Assembly: GCF_000812965.1 (NCBI RefSeq)
Contig: NZ_JSYN01000002.1
Span: forward strand, 480,402 to 544,401
Source of the DNA: Pedobacter kyungheensis
GTDB lineage: Bacteria > Bacteroidota > Bacteroidia > Sphingobacteriales > Sphingobacteriaceae
Direction: 5' to 3'
Length of the DNA: 64,000 bases
Below the pieces are notes generated by a model, which ran no database searches, had not been told where the DNA came from, and saw nothing but the letters and a program-made list of their open reading frames with translations. This document shows positions 1 through 10,579 of the stretch, piece after piece. Position 1 is the stretch's first letter. Each line of letters starts with the position of its first letter. Both the position numbers and the translations under genes were made by a program.

Positions 1-3000
1 GTAACTGATGCTGATGGTAAAACCGTAACAACCAGTTACAGTATTACGGTTAATAATCCTTTATTGTTACCTGCAGCTACTTTGCCTGATGGAACGGAGG
101 GAGCAGTTTATGCTACTCAAACTTTGCCGGCAGCAACAGGCGGTGTTGGTCCGTATACTTATGTAGCTACCGATCTTCCGGCAGGCTTAACATTCAACCC
201 GGCAACCAGAGAGCTTACCGGTACACCCACACAGGCAGGTAATTATGCCATTAGTGTTACCGTTACCGATAGTCAGAATACAACAGCAAGTAATACCTAT
301 CCGATTAAAGTAAACGGAACATTAAGCTTGCCAACCAAAACTTTACCTAATGGTGTGGTGGGTACAACTTATCCGACACAAACTTTACCAGCTGTAACAG
401 GTGGTACTGCTCCTTATACTTATGCGGCAACCAATCTGCCTCCGGGATTAACATTTAATCCAGCCACGAGAGAAATTAGTGGAACACCAACACAAGGCGG
501 AACTTATAATGTAGCTTTAACAGCAACAGATGCCAATGGAAACAAAGCCACTACAGCTTATGCCATAACTGTAGGTGTGAATGCACCGGTTGTAGCTTCT
601 GCTACGGTATGTTCGGGTAGTACTGCGACTTTAACGGTAAGCAATTTACAGCCAGGCGTAACCTATAACTGGTATGCTTCAACCGGCAGCACACCATTAG
701 CCACCAATAACAACGGTACTTTTGTAACACCAACAGTAAATGCCGCAACTGTATTTTATGTTGAAGCCGTTTCCGGAACAGCAGTAAGTACAAGAACGTC
801 TGTTTCAGTTTCGGTTAATCCACCGGCTACGCTGGCAACAGTAACTACCAATAATCAGAATATCAATTCGGGCCAAAGCACAACATTAACTGCAACAGCC
901 GATGCTGGTAATACCGTTGCCTGGTTCGATGCACCAACAGCCGGAACACAGGTTGGAACCGGAAACTCGTTCACAACGCCTGCTTTAACAGCATCTAAAA
1001 CTTATTATATTGAAACAACCAGTTCAAGCGGTTGTAAAAGTGCGAGTCGTGTAGCAGTAACCGTTACCGTAATTAACGGAGGTGGTGCAACTGCATGTAA
1101 CGCGGCAAACTCACAAAATTCGGGTATAAACGGCGTTTGTTTACTGTGCGGAATTACCGGTGCCGGAAATTCTACCGATGCGGATGCAACTAACTTTACC
1201 AGAATCAACTTAGCAGTAGGTGTAGGTGCAACAGGTTACCAACAGTTAATTTTCCCTGCGGCTGGCGTAGCTACCGATAGCATCCGTTTAGATTTGGCTT
1301 TACCAAGCGGCCTGGCCGATGTTGGTTTGCTAAACAATATTACGGTTACGGTATACAATGGTACAACGGTAGTAAAAACAACACAAATCAGTGCCGCGCT
1401 ATTAAACCTTCAACTTTTATCGGCTAACCGTTTTGCAGCAACTGTTGCAGCAGGTGGTGTGTATGATAGGGTACAGGTAAGCTTTGGAGCCGTAGTTTCG
1501 GCATTAAGCAGTTTAGATATTTATGGAGCCACTGTGGTTTACCCGAACCCGACCTTTATTTCGGGAGCACAAACCATTTGCTCGGGTGGTACTGCAGCAT
1601 TAAGTGCAACAGCAAACGGTGGTACTACTTTAGCCTGGTTCGATGCACCAACAGGTGGCACACAGGTTGGTACCGGAGCAAACTTTACTACTCCGGCTTT
1701 AACCGCTACCACAACTTATTATGTACAGGTAAGCAAAGGCAGCTGTTCAAATACAACAAGAGTGCCAGTTACCGTAACGGTTAACCCGGCAATTGTATTT
1801 GCAGGAACCACTTTAACCAATGCTACAATTGCATCGGCTTACAGCAAACAGCTTCCGGTTGCAACAGGTGGTACACCAGGTTATACTTACGCTTTGGCGG
1901 CAGGCAGTACTTTGCCAGCTGGTTTAACTTTATCGCCAGGTGGTTTAGTAAGCGGAACACCTACTGCTACTGGCAACCCAACTTTTGATGTGGTGGTTAC
2001 CGATAGCAAAAATTGTACGACAACAGCTACTTTCGCCTTAACTGTAACACAATCACTGGCTTTAGCTCCTGGAGCATTGCCAAACGGTGTAACTGGTACA
2101 GCCTATACCACAAACGGAATTCCGGCTGCAACAGGTGGCACGGGTCCATATAATTATTCGGCCACAGGTTTGCCTCCGGGTTTAACCTTTAACCCTGCCA
2201 CAAGAGAAATTACAGGTACCCCAACACAAGTTGGAACCTTTACCATACCGGTTACAGTAACTGATGCCAATGGCAATACCATTACTTCAAGTTATACCTT
2301 AAAAGTAACCGATCCGCTGGTATTACCTGCAGCAACTTTAGCTAACGGAACTACCGGAACGGTTTATCCAACACAAACTATTCCATCGGCAACTGGCGGC
2401 TCATCGCCATACACTTATGCAGCTACTGGTCTTCCTGCCGGATTAACCTTTAACCCTGCAACAAGAGAAATTACGGGTACTCCAACAACCGCCGGAACTT
2501 TCACAGTGCCGGTAACGGTTACCGATGCTGATGGAAAAACAATAACAACCAACTATAGCATTACGGTGGTTAATCCGCTATTGTTGCCAGCAGCAACCCT
2601 ACCTGATGGAACAGAGGGAACAGTTTATGCCACTCAAACTTTACCAGCAGCAACAGGTGGTGTTGGTCCATATACTTACGTAGGTGCGAATTTACCAGCC
2701 GGCTTAACTTTTGATCCTGCTACAAGAACCATTTCTGGTACACCTACACAAGCCGGAAATTATTCGATTGGTGTTACCGTTACGGATAGTGAGGGCAGGA
2801 CTGCAAGTAATACCTATGCATTAAAAGTAATTGGTGTATTATCATTACCAGGTGCAACCTTACCAAACGGTGTGGTAGGTACAGCCTATCCAACGCAAAC
2901 TCTACCAGCTGTAACAGGCGGTACTGCACCATATACGTATTTAGCAACAGGCCTTCCTCCTGGATTAAGCTTTAATACTGCAACCAGAGAAATTACAGGT

Positions 3001-4305
3001 ACACCAACATTAGGTGGAAACTACACCATTTCGTTAACGGCTACTGATGCAAACGGAAACAAAGCAACAACAGCTTACAGCTTAACCGTTACGGTTAATG
3101 CACCTGTGGTTGCGGCAGCAACAGTTTGCGCTGGCAGTCCGGCTACCTTAAGTGTTAGCAATTTACAGGCAGGTGTAACCTATAACTGGTACGCATCAAC
3201 CGGAAGTACGCCATTGGCAAGCAATAACAATGGTACTTTTGTAACCCCGGCAGTAACTTCAGCAACTGTATTTTATGTAGAAGCGGTATCGGGAACTGCA
3301 GTAAGTTCAAGAACTGCTGTAAATGTTTCGGTTAACCCTGCTGCAACTTTGGCAACGGTTACTACCAACAGCCAGGTAATTAATAGTGGTCAGTCTACTA
3401 CTTTATTGGCTACTGCCGATGCGGGTAACACCATTCAATGGTACGATGCCGCTACCGATGGAAACCAGGTAGGTGCAGGTACTTCGTTTACTACTCCGGC
3501 CTTAACTACCAATACAACTTATTACGTAGAAACAACCAGCAGCAATGGTTGTAAGAGCGCAAGCCGCGTAGCAGTAACCGTTACTGTTTTAAATGGTGGC
3601 GGTGGAACAGCTTGTAATGCTGCAAACGCACAAAACTCGGGTATTAACGGAATTTGTTTACTGTGCGGAATTACCGGTGCAGGAAACTCTACTGATGCTG
3701 ATGCGAGCAACTTTACCAGAATATCGCTTGCGGTAGGTGTTGGTGCTTCGGGCTACCAACAATTAATATTCCCATCAGCTGGCGTTGCTACCGATAGTGT
3801 ACGTTTAGACTTAGCCTTGCCAGGTGGCTTGCTAGATTTAACGGCCTTAGGTAATGTTACTGTAAATATTATGAACGGTGCTACAGTAGTTAGAACGGTT
3901 CAGCTTAATTCATCATTATTAAATCTTCAATTACTTTCGGGTAATCGCTTCGCTGCAACTTTAGCTGCAGGTGGCGTTTACGATAGGGTACAGGTTAGCT
4001 TCGGCGCATTGGTTTCGGCTGTAACCAGCCTGGATGTATATGGCGCTACTGTTGTTTATCCTAACCCAACTATAACCGCTGGCGCACAAACCATTTGTGC
4101 GGGTAGTACGGCTTCATTGGCAGCAACTGCAAATGGTGGTACTACACTGGCCTGGTACAATGCTCCAACAGGCGGCACTAAACTAGGTGATGGCGAAACC
4201 TTTACTACACCAGCCTTAACAGCCACTACTACTTACTACATTGAAGTAAGCAAAGGTACTTGTCCAAATCCAACACGTGTTCCGGTAACTGTAACAGTAA
4301 CACCA
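1..4305 (+). repeat. 839-codon tandem duplication inside the adhesin
   Basis: Sequence from base 1 to about 1785 recurs from about 2518 to 4302 with an offset of exactly 2517 nt. The offset was checked at two anchors: LLLPAATLPDGTEG (61 and 2578) and the Thr-Ile-Cys of the next Ig module (1573 and 4090). The same module order is kept with many silent and some amino-acid differences and no visible indel. The left copy extends beyond the window. Confidence 0.85.
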
Positions 4306-7300
4306 GCACTTCCTACACCAGTATTGGCTACAATTGTTAATGTTTGTGAAGGTTCTTCGGCAACTTTATCGGTTGCTAACCCAGACGCTGCGGTAACTTA
4401 CAAATGGTACGATGTAGCTGTAGCGGGTAACCTGGTATTTACAGGTGCAGTTTTCCAAACGCCAGCTTTAACTACTGCCACTACTTATTATGTAGAAGCA
4501 TCGCAAGGTAACTGTACCAGTGCTGCACGTGCTGCGGCTGCGGTATCGGTAAACCCTCGTCCGGGATTACCAGTAGTAACCGCCAGCTCATCAACAGTAA
4601 GTGCTGGCCAGACTGCAATTTTAACAGCAACTTCGGCTGATGCAACCAATACATTTAACTGGTATACTTCGGCAACCGCCACCACTCCGGTATATACAGG
4701 TGCTACTTATGTAACGCCACCATTAATGGCAACCACAACCTACTACGTAGAATCGGTTTCAACCAACGGTTGTGCATCAGCTACGCGTGTACAGGTTACC
4801 ATTACGGTAGATGGCAACGGATCTCCGAATCCGGTTCCATGCGAGGCTGCAACCACTCAGGTTAACGGTGTTACTGGTGTAGCCCTATTGTCAGGTGTGT
4901 TTAACCCTACATTAGCTATCGATAACGATACGCAGACTGCTTCATCATTGGTAATGCCGGTAGGTGCATTAGGTGCATCAGTTTACCAAAGAGTTGGTTT
5001 CGGTTCATTATCTAGCGTTGGCGATACCGTACGTGTATTGGTATCATCGCCAGGCAAACTATTGTCACTTTCATTATTAGGCAACGCATCGATCACCACA
5101 TTTGTTGGCAGCAACAGCAACGGCGATTCGAAATTGTTGAACGATAACTTAATTAATATTCAACTGTTAAGCGGTAATACGCAGGCTTTAGTCACTTTTG
5201 TACCAACAACTGTGTTTGATGGTGTAGAGGTTAGATTAAATTCTGGCCTATTGGGAGCCTTAACATCAATAAACTTAAATTATGCACAACGGATATTGGT
5301 TGCACCAACAGTAACTGCAGCTAATGTTACAGCTTGTGTGGGCGCTACAACCCAATTGCAGGTAAGTAATCCATCAGCAGGCTTAACCTACAGATGGTAC
5401 GATGCTACCGGTACTTATTTAACTGGTAAAGATGGCATTATATTTACCACTCCGGTTTTAACAGGCGATACTAAATTCTATGTTGCGGCTGTTTCTCCAA
5501 CAGGTTGTGTGAGCTATAAAACAGTGGTTAACATCACTACTAACCCAGCTCCGGTAACACCTGATCTACTTTCGGCGCTGGTAAATACCTGTCCGAATAC
5601 CTCGGTTACCTTCCAGGTTAAAAATCCGGTTGCAGGTACAACTTATAACTGGTACGATAGTGCAACATCGAATACGGTATTATTTACAGGCGATAACTTT
5701 ACCACGCCACTAATTACTGCAAATACCAGCTATTTTGTAGCAGCAGTAAACAGTTGTGGTACTTCATCAACCAGAACTGAAGGTAAAATTGTACTGGGTA
5801 CGATAGATATTCCGGTAATTACGCCGCCATCGATCACCATCAGCGAAGGCTCAGTTGCCGTGTTAAAAGCAACTTCGAGCACAGCAGGTGCAACCATTAA
5901 CTGGTACACAACTGCAAACGGAGTAGTACCTGTATTTACCGGCGAAACTTTTGTAACGCCACAATTAACAGCTACTACAACTTATTACGTAGAGGCAACT
6001 GTTGCAGGTGGTTGTACAGCTACCAGCAGAGCCACTGTTACCGTTACGGTTATTCCTAACGGTACACCAGTTACTACCCCTTGCGGCGCTGCTACCACAA
6101 CTGTGGCCAGCGGTGTAACAGGTGTGGCTGTTTTAGCGGGTGTTTTCAACCCAACTTATGCTGTTGATAATGATGTGAATACAGGATCGAGCCTGGTTAT
6201 CCCGGCAGGTCTGTTAGGCGCGTCTGTTTATCATCAGGTTGGTTTTACCGGATTATCGAATGTAGGCGATACCTTAAGAGTGAAAATTACCACCCCTGGC
6301 ACATTGCTTTCAGTTGCAGTATTGCCAAACTTAACGGTAACTACTTTCCAGGGAACCACTAGCAACAACGATGCAGTTTCGGTATCTAATCTTTTAATCA
6401 GCTTAAAATTATTAGCAGGCGGAAATTCAGCTATATTAAGCTTTGTTCCAACCAGTAAATTCGACGGTGTTGAACTGAGATTGAGCTCAGGTTTATTGGG
6501 CGCATTAACTTCTGTTAATTTAGATTATGCACAACGTGTAATTACTACACCTACAGTAACATCAGCTACAGCAACTGCTTGTCAGGGCTCATCGGCCACC
6601 TTAGGTGTGCAGAATCCACAGGCAGGTGTGGTGTACAAATGGTACTTGGGTACTACTTACCAGGCCGGAAAAGACGGTGCAACTTTCACCACGGACCCTA
6701 CTTTAGCTGCAGGTACTTATACTTATTCGGTAACTGCAACAGCTAATGGTTGCGAAACTGTAGGTGCCAAAGTGGTTGTAACCATATTGCCTCCGGCGGC
6801 TCCTCCAATTGCTTCAACTACCAATCCGGCTACAACCTGTATTGGTACATCTGCAACTTTAAGCGTTCAGGCTGTTGCAGGCATAACTTATAACTGGTAC
6901 GATGCAGCCGTGGGTGGAAACATGCTGGTTACTAACAACAGCAGCTTTACTACTCCTGCATCTCTTGCAGTTGGTCCGCACGATTATTATGTAGAAGCCG
7001 TAAGCGGAGCGGGTTGTACCAACCCAACCCGTACCAAAGTTTCTATTACGGTTAATCCATCAGCAACTGCTGCCGATTTAGCTGTAACCGGAACAACATC
7101 ATTGTGTGCTTCGGGTACGGCAGTATTAACTGCAACCAGCACAACAGTAACCAGTCCAGTGTTTACCTGGTATAGCGATGCTGCCTTAACACAAGTGGTT
7201 AATGTGGGCGCAGTATTTAACACACCAGCCATTACGGTTACCACTAAATACTATGTTACCGTTAGCGGTACAAATAAATGTGCAAATGCCCCAGGTAATG

Positions 7301-10300
7301 CAAAAGAGGTTACCGTTACCGTTAACCCGGTTGCTGGTCCGACTGATATTAATTTAGCCGGAACAAGCACCATTTGCGGTGGTTCTTCAGTAACCTTAAC
7401 GGCTAGCAGCACTACGGTTACCAATCCAATATTTACCTGGTACAGCGACGCAGCTTTAACTACGGTTGTAAACACAGGTGCAAGCTTTATTACGCCTGCA
7501 CTTAACGCAACCACCACTTATTATGTAACTGTTAAAGGCGATAACAAGTGCGAGAATACAGCTGCTACAGCAAAATCGATTACCATTACGGTTAATCCAC
7601 AAGCTACAGATTCGGATATTGCCATCAACGGTATAACGTCAATCTGTAAAGGATCTACTGCGTCGCTATCTGCTTCGACAACAACTGTAATTAACCCGGT
7701 ATTTACCTGGTACAGTGATGCAGCTTTAACAACAGTGGCTTATGTAGGTGCAAGCTTTACTACACCGGCATTAAACGCAACTACTACTTATTATGTAACT
7801 GTTAGGGGCGATAATAAATGTGAGAATTTACCGGCCAATGCTAAAGTGGTTACGGTAACAGTTAAAGAATTTGCTACCGCTGCCGATATTGCAGTGAGCA
7901 ATGCCCGTATCTGTTCTGGTACTACCGTAATGTTGATGGCTTCGAGCACAACAGTAACGCAACCGGTATTTACCTGGTACAGCGATGCTTCACTAACAAG
8001 TGTAGTGTTTACCGGTCCAACCTTTACAGTAAACGGCTTAACGGCTACTACCAGTTATTATGTAACCGTTAAAGGTGCCAATAAGTGCGAAAACGGTGCA
8101 GCAGATGCGAAGGTAGTAACCGTTACGGTGAATCCTTTGGCCACCTCAACCGATATCATCCTTAACGGAAGTACAGTGGCCTGCGCCGGATCATCGGCTG
8201 TGTTGACTGCCACCTCTCCAACAGTTACCAATCCGGTGTTTACCTGGTATAGTGATGCTGCTTTAACCAATGTAAGTTTCATTGGTGCAAATTATACCAC
8301 TCCAGCCTTAAACAGCACGACTACTTATTACGTAACCGTTAAGGGTGATAATAAATGCGAAAACGCACCAGGTACAGCAAGGGTGATTACCATTACAGTA
8401 AATCCTGTAGCTACAGCAGCCGATATTACGGCAGCCAATGCTACTATCTGTTCAGGTTCTAATACTACCTTGGTAGCCAGTACTACTACAGTTACCAACC
8501 CAACCTTTACCTGGTATAACGATGCCAATTTAACATCGGTAGCTTATGTAGGTACATCGTTTGTTACACCAGCATTAACTGCAACCACTACTTACTACGT
8601 TACGGTTAGAGGCGATAACAAATGTGAAAATTCAAAAATTACAGCGAAAGTAGTAACCGTAAATGTAAATGCGGGTGCAACTGCTGCCGATATTACCTTA
8701 TCGACCCCGGCTAAAATCTGTGGTTCTGGTTCGGTAGTAATCAACGCCAGTTCTACTACGGTTACCAGTCCGGTATTTACCTGGTACAACGATGCCTCAC
8801 TAACCAGTGTAGCATTTACAGGACCAATATTTACTACGCCAAACTTAACCACCACTACAACTTATTATGTAACGGTTAAAGGCAGCAATAAATGCGAAAA
8901 CAGTGCGGCTAATGCCAAAGCCGTAACGGTTACGGTTAACCCAATTGCAGTAGCAACGGATATTACCGTAAATGGTTCTACCTCAGTTTGTGCCAATACA
9001 GCAGCAACTTTAGCGGCAACCAGTACAACAGTAACCAATCCGGTATTTACCTGGTATAGCGATGCAGCTCTAACTACAGTTGTGTTTACCGGACCGGTAT
9101 TTGTATCGCCGGCCTTAAGCACCAATACCACTTATTATGTAACAGTTAAAGGTGATAACAAATGTGAGAACTCTGCTGCTACGGCGAGATCAGTAAATGT
9201 TGTAGTAAATGCCACACCAACTACGCCAACCGTATCAGCTCCTGCAGGTGGTATTTGCGCAGGCGATGCGGCAACTTTAACCATAACCAACATTCAGCCA
9301 GGGGTAACTTACCAATGGTATGATGCTGCAACCGGTGGCAACCTGTTATTCTCAGGTACTACATTTAACACAACGGCGCTTACCGCCACAACCGATTTCT
9401 ATGTAATTGCAACCGGAACCGGTGGCTGTACCAACAATGGTGGCAGGGTTAAAGTAACAGTTACTGTTAATACAAAACCAACTGTACCTACAGTGGCTTC
9501 ATCATCGGTAAGTGTTTGTACCGGAAGTCCGGCAGTATTAACGGTTAGCAACCCACAAACAGGAGTTACTTACAACTGGTACACGGCTTCAACCGGTGGA
9601 TCGCCGGTAGGAACCGGAGTTAACTTTACTACTCCGGCCGTGAATGCGAACGCAACTTACTATGTAGAAGGTGCCAACGGAACCTGTACATCTGCTTCAA
9701 GAACGCCGGTAAATGTTACCGCCTTGCCAGTACCAGTTGCACCTGCATCGGTAACAGCAGCAAACGGAACACTTTGCGCAGGTAGTTCAACCATATTAAC
9801 GGTGAACAATCCGGTAACGGGCTTAGTTTACAGATGGTACGCTGCAAGCTCTGGTGGTACAGTGTTGGCCGAGGGTATCACTTTTACCACGCCTGCATTA
9901 AACGCTACAACTATTTACTATGTAGAAAGTATTGCGGTAGGTGGCTGTGCTAGTCCGAGTCGGACAGCAGTTACAGTAAATGTACTTCCGGTGCTCGATA
10001 AACCAGTGGTGGTAGTACAAAGCACTACACCTAATAGTGTAACATTTGGCTGGGCTGCGGTTGCAAACGCAACAGGTTATGAAGTTTCGCTTGATAATCG
10101 CTTAACATGGATTAGCCCAACCAGCGGATCAACAGGAACCAGCTATACAGCCCTGGGCTTAAAACCTGATCAAAGTGTTACCATTGTGGTAAGGGCAAAA
10201 GGTCAGTTAGATTGCCAAACCAGTGCAAACTCTACTCCGGTTACCGGCAAAGCAGCTAATCCGCTTGGAAATCAGGTGTACATACCAAATGCATTTACGC

Positions 10301-10542
10301 CAAATAACGATGGTAAAAACGATGTATTCCTAATCTATGGCAATACCATTGCAAGTGCTAAAATGAGCATTTACACCCAGTGGGGACAGTTAATATTCCA
10401 GTCAGATAACGTGGCAAACGGATGGGACGGAACCTTTAAAGGCGTTAACCAGCCAATTGGAGTTTACGTGTACATGGTTGAGGTAACCTTTAACGATGGA
10501 ACAACCACCCTGAAAAAAGGAACAGTAACGCTGATTAGATAA
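1..10542 (+). CDS. Giant T9SS-secreted multi-domain adhesin (3' part, open at left edge)
   Basis: The reading frame is open from base 1, so the true start lies outside the window; 3513 residues are visible. It should be a cell-surface or secreted adhesin exported by the type IX system. The N-terminal half has He_PIG-type cadherin-like modules (repeated LPAGLTFNPATREITGTPT) and Ig-like modules with a YNWY core and paired cysteines. Two CLLCGITGAGNSTD modules and two related NGVTGVALLSG modules of about 150 residues are interspersed. Eight near-identical 89-residue Ig-like repeats follow (nt 7057-9210), then a fibronectin-III-like domain (about 9985-10256). The last part is a gliding-motility/CHU_C type B sorting domain (about 10264-10539) with IPNAFTPNNDGKNDVF and WDGTFKG. 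It is followed by a PorP/SprF and an OmpA gene, the usual partners of such adhesins. The ligand is unknown. Confidence 0.93.
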   Translation, partial: VTDADGKTVTTSYSITVNNPLLLPAATLPDGTEGAVYATQTLPAATGGVGPYTYVATDLPAGLTFNPATRELTGTPTQAGNYAISVTVTDSQNTTASNTYPIKVNGTLSLPTKTLPNGVVGTTYPTQTLPAVTGGTAPYTYAATNLPPGLTFNPATREISGTPTQGGTYNVALTATDANGNKATTAYAITVGVNAPVVASATVCSGSTATLTVSNLQPGVTYNWYASTGSTPLATNNNGTFVTPTVNAATVFYVEAVSGTAVSTRTSVSVSVNPPATLATVTTNNQNINSGQSTTLTATADAGNTVAWFDAPTAGTQVGTGNSFTTPALTASKTYYIETTSSSGCKSASRVAVTVTVINGGGATACNAANSQNSGINGVCLLCGITGAGNSTDADATNFTRINLAVGVGATGYQQLIFPAAGVATDSIRLDLALPSGLADVGLLNNITVTVYNGTTVVKTTQISAALLNLQLLSANRFAATVAAGGVYDRVQVSFGAVVSALSSLDIYGATVVYPNPTFISGAQTICSGGTAALSATANGGTTLAWFDAPTGGTQVGTGANFTTPALTATTTYYVQVSKGSCSNTTRVPVTVTVNPAIVFAGTTLTNATIASAYSKQLPVATGGTPGYTYALAAGSTLPAGLTLSPGGLVSGTPTATGNPTFDVVVTDSKNCTTTATFALTVTQSLALAPGALPNGVTGTAYTTNGIPAATGGTGPYNYSATGLPPGLTFNPATREITGTPTQVGTFTIPVTVTDANGNTITSSYTLKVTDPLVLPAATLANGTTGTVYPTQTIPSATGGSSPYTYAATGLPAGLTFNPATREITGTPTTAGTFTVPVTVTDADGKTITTNYSITVVNPLLLPAATLPDGTEGTVYATQTLPAATGGVGPYTYVGANLPAGLTFDPATRTISGTPTQAGNYSIGVTVTDSEGRTASNTYALKVIGVLSLPGATLPNGVVGTAYPTQTLPAVTGGTAPYTYLATGLPPGLSFNTATREITGTPTLGGNYTISLTATDANGNKATTAYSLTVTVNAPVVAAATVCAGSPATLSVSNLQAGVTYNWYASTGSTPLASNNNGTFVTPAVTSATVFYVEAVSGTAVSSRTAVNVSVNPAATLATVTTNSQVINSGQSTTLLATADAGNTIQWYDAATDGNQVGAGTSFTTPALTTNTTYYVETTSSNGCKSASRVAVTVTVLNGGGGTACNAANAQNSGINGICLLCGITGAGNSTDADASNFTRISLAVGVGASGYQQLIFPSAGVATDSVRLDLALPGGLLDLTALGNVTVNIMNGATVVRTVQLNSSLLNLQLLSGNRFAATLAAGGVYDRVQVSFGALVSAVTSLDVYGATVVYPNPTITAGAQTICAGSTASLAATANGGTTLAWYNAPTGGTKLGDGETFTTPALTATTTYYIEVSKGTCPNPTRVPVTVTVTPALPTPVLATIVNVCEGSSATLSVANPDAAVTYKWYDVAVAGNLVFTGAVFQTPALTTATTYYVEASQGNCTSAARAAAAVSVNPRPGLPVVTASSSTVSAGQTAILTATSADATNTFNWYTSATATTPVYTGATYVTPPLMATTTYYVESVSTNGCASATRVQVTITVDGNGSPNPVPCEAATTQVNGVTGVALLSGVFNPTLAIDNDTQTASSLVMPVGALGASVYQRVGFGSLSSVGDTVRVLVSSPGKLLSLSLLGNASITTFVGSNSNGDSKLLNDNLINIQLLSGNTQALVTFVPTTVFDGVEVRLNSGLLGALTSINLNYAQRILVAPTVTAANVTACVGATTQLQVSNPSAGLTYRWYDATGTYLTGKDGIIFTTPVLTGDTKFYVAAVSPTGCVSYKTVVNITTNPAPVTPDLLSALVNTCPNTSVTFQVKNPVAGTTYNWYDSATSNTVLFTGDNFTTPLITANTSYFVAAVNSCGTSSTRTEGKIVLGTIDIPVITPPSITISEGSVAVLKATSSTAGATINWYTTANGVVPVFTGETFVTPQLTATTTYYVEATVAGGCTATSRATVTVTVIPNGTPVTTPCGAATTTVASGVTGVAVLAGVFNPTYAVDNDVNTGSSLVIPAGLLGASVYHQVGFTGLSNVGDTLRVKITTPGTLLSVAVLPNLTVTTFQGTTSNNDAVSVSNLLISLKLLAGGNSAILSFVPTSKFDGVELRLSSGLLGALTSVNLDYAQRVITTPTVTSATATACQGSSATLGVQNPQAGVVYKWYLGTTYQAGKDGATFTTDPTLAAGTYTYSVTATANGCETVGAKVVVTILPPAAPPIASTTNPATTCIGTSATLSVQAVAGITYNWYDAAVGGNMLVTNNSSFTTPASLAVGPHDYYVEAVSGAGCTNPTRTKVSITVNPSATAADLAVTGTTSLCASGTAVLTATSTTVTSPVFTWYSDAALTQVVNVGAVFNTPAITVTTKYYVTVSGTNKCANAPGNAKEVTVTVNPVAGPTDINLAGTSTICGGSSVTLTASSTTVTNPIFTWYSDAALTTVVNTGASFITPALNATTTYYVTVKGDNKCENTAATAKSITITVNPQATDSDIAINGITSICKGSTASLSASTTTVINPVFTWYSDAALTTVAYVGASFTTPALNATTTYYVTVRGDNKCENLPANAKVVTVTVKEFATAADIAVSNARICSGTTVMLMASSTTVTQPVFTWYSDASLTSVVFTGPTFTVNGLTATTSYYVTVKGANKCENGAADAKVVTVTVNPLATSTDIILNGSTVACAGSSAVLTATSPTVTNPVFTWYSDAALTNVSFIGANYTTPALNSTTTYYVTVKGDNKCENAPGTARVITITVNPVATAADITAANATICSGSNTTLVASTTTVTNPTFTWYNDANLTSVAYVGTSFVTPALTATTTYYVTVRGDNKCENSKITAKVVTVNVNAGATAADITLSTPAKICGSGSVVINASSTTVTSPVFTWYNDASLTSVAFTGPIFTTPNLTTTTTYYVTVKGSNKCENSAANAKAVTVTVNPIAVATDITVNGSTSVCANTAATLAATSTTVTNPVFTWYSDAALTTVVFTGPVFVSPALSTNTTYYVTVKGDNKCENSAATARSVNVVVNATPTTPTVSAPAGGICAGDAATLTITNIQPGVTYQWYDAATGGNLLFSGTTFNTTALTATTDFYVIATGTGGCTNNGGRVKVTVTVNTKPTVPTVASSSVSVCTGSPAVLTVSNPQTGVTYNWYTASTGGSPVGTGVNFTTPAVNANATYYVEGANGTCTSASRTPVNVTALPVPVAPASVTAANGTLCAGSSTILTVNNPVTGLVYRWYAASSGGTVLAEGITFTTPALNATTIYYVESIAVGGCASPSRTAVTVNVLPVLDKPVVVVQSTTPNSVTFGWAAVANATGYEVSLDNRLTWISPTSGSTGTSYTALGLKPDQSVTIVVRAKGQLDCQTSANSTPVTGKAANPLGNQVYIPNAFTPNNDGKNDVFLIYGNTIASAKMSIYTQWGQLIFQSDNVANGWDGTFKGVNQPIGVYVYMVEVTFNDGTTTLKKGTVTLIR
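7057..9210 (+). repeat. Eight tandem 89-aa Ig-like repeats
   Basis: Eight consecutive units of about 267 nt each encode a pattern of (A/T)DI, a Cys about 12 residues later, then FTWYSDAALT, TTYYVTVKG and NKCEN. Each has two cysteines, one in the early strand and one in NKCEN, suggesting one disulphide per domain. Protein similarity is very high while codons differ between units, so the array is not a recent exact duplication. Confidence 0.88.
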
Positions 10543-10579
10543 GAAGAGGATTAATAATAAACAGATAAAATCATAGACC

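Noticed and set aside
6987..9131. Series of minus-strand frames of 66-88 codons under the adhesin repeats
   Set aside because: They repeat with the 267-nt period of the plus-strand domains and are antisense shadows.
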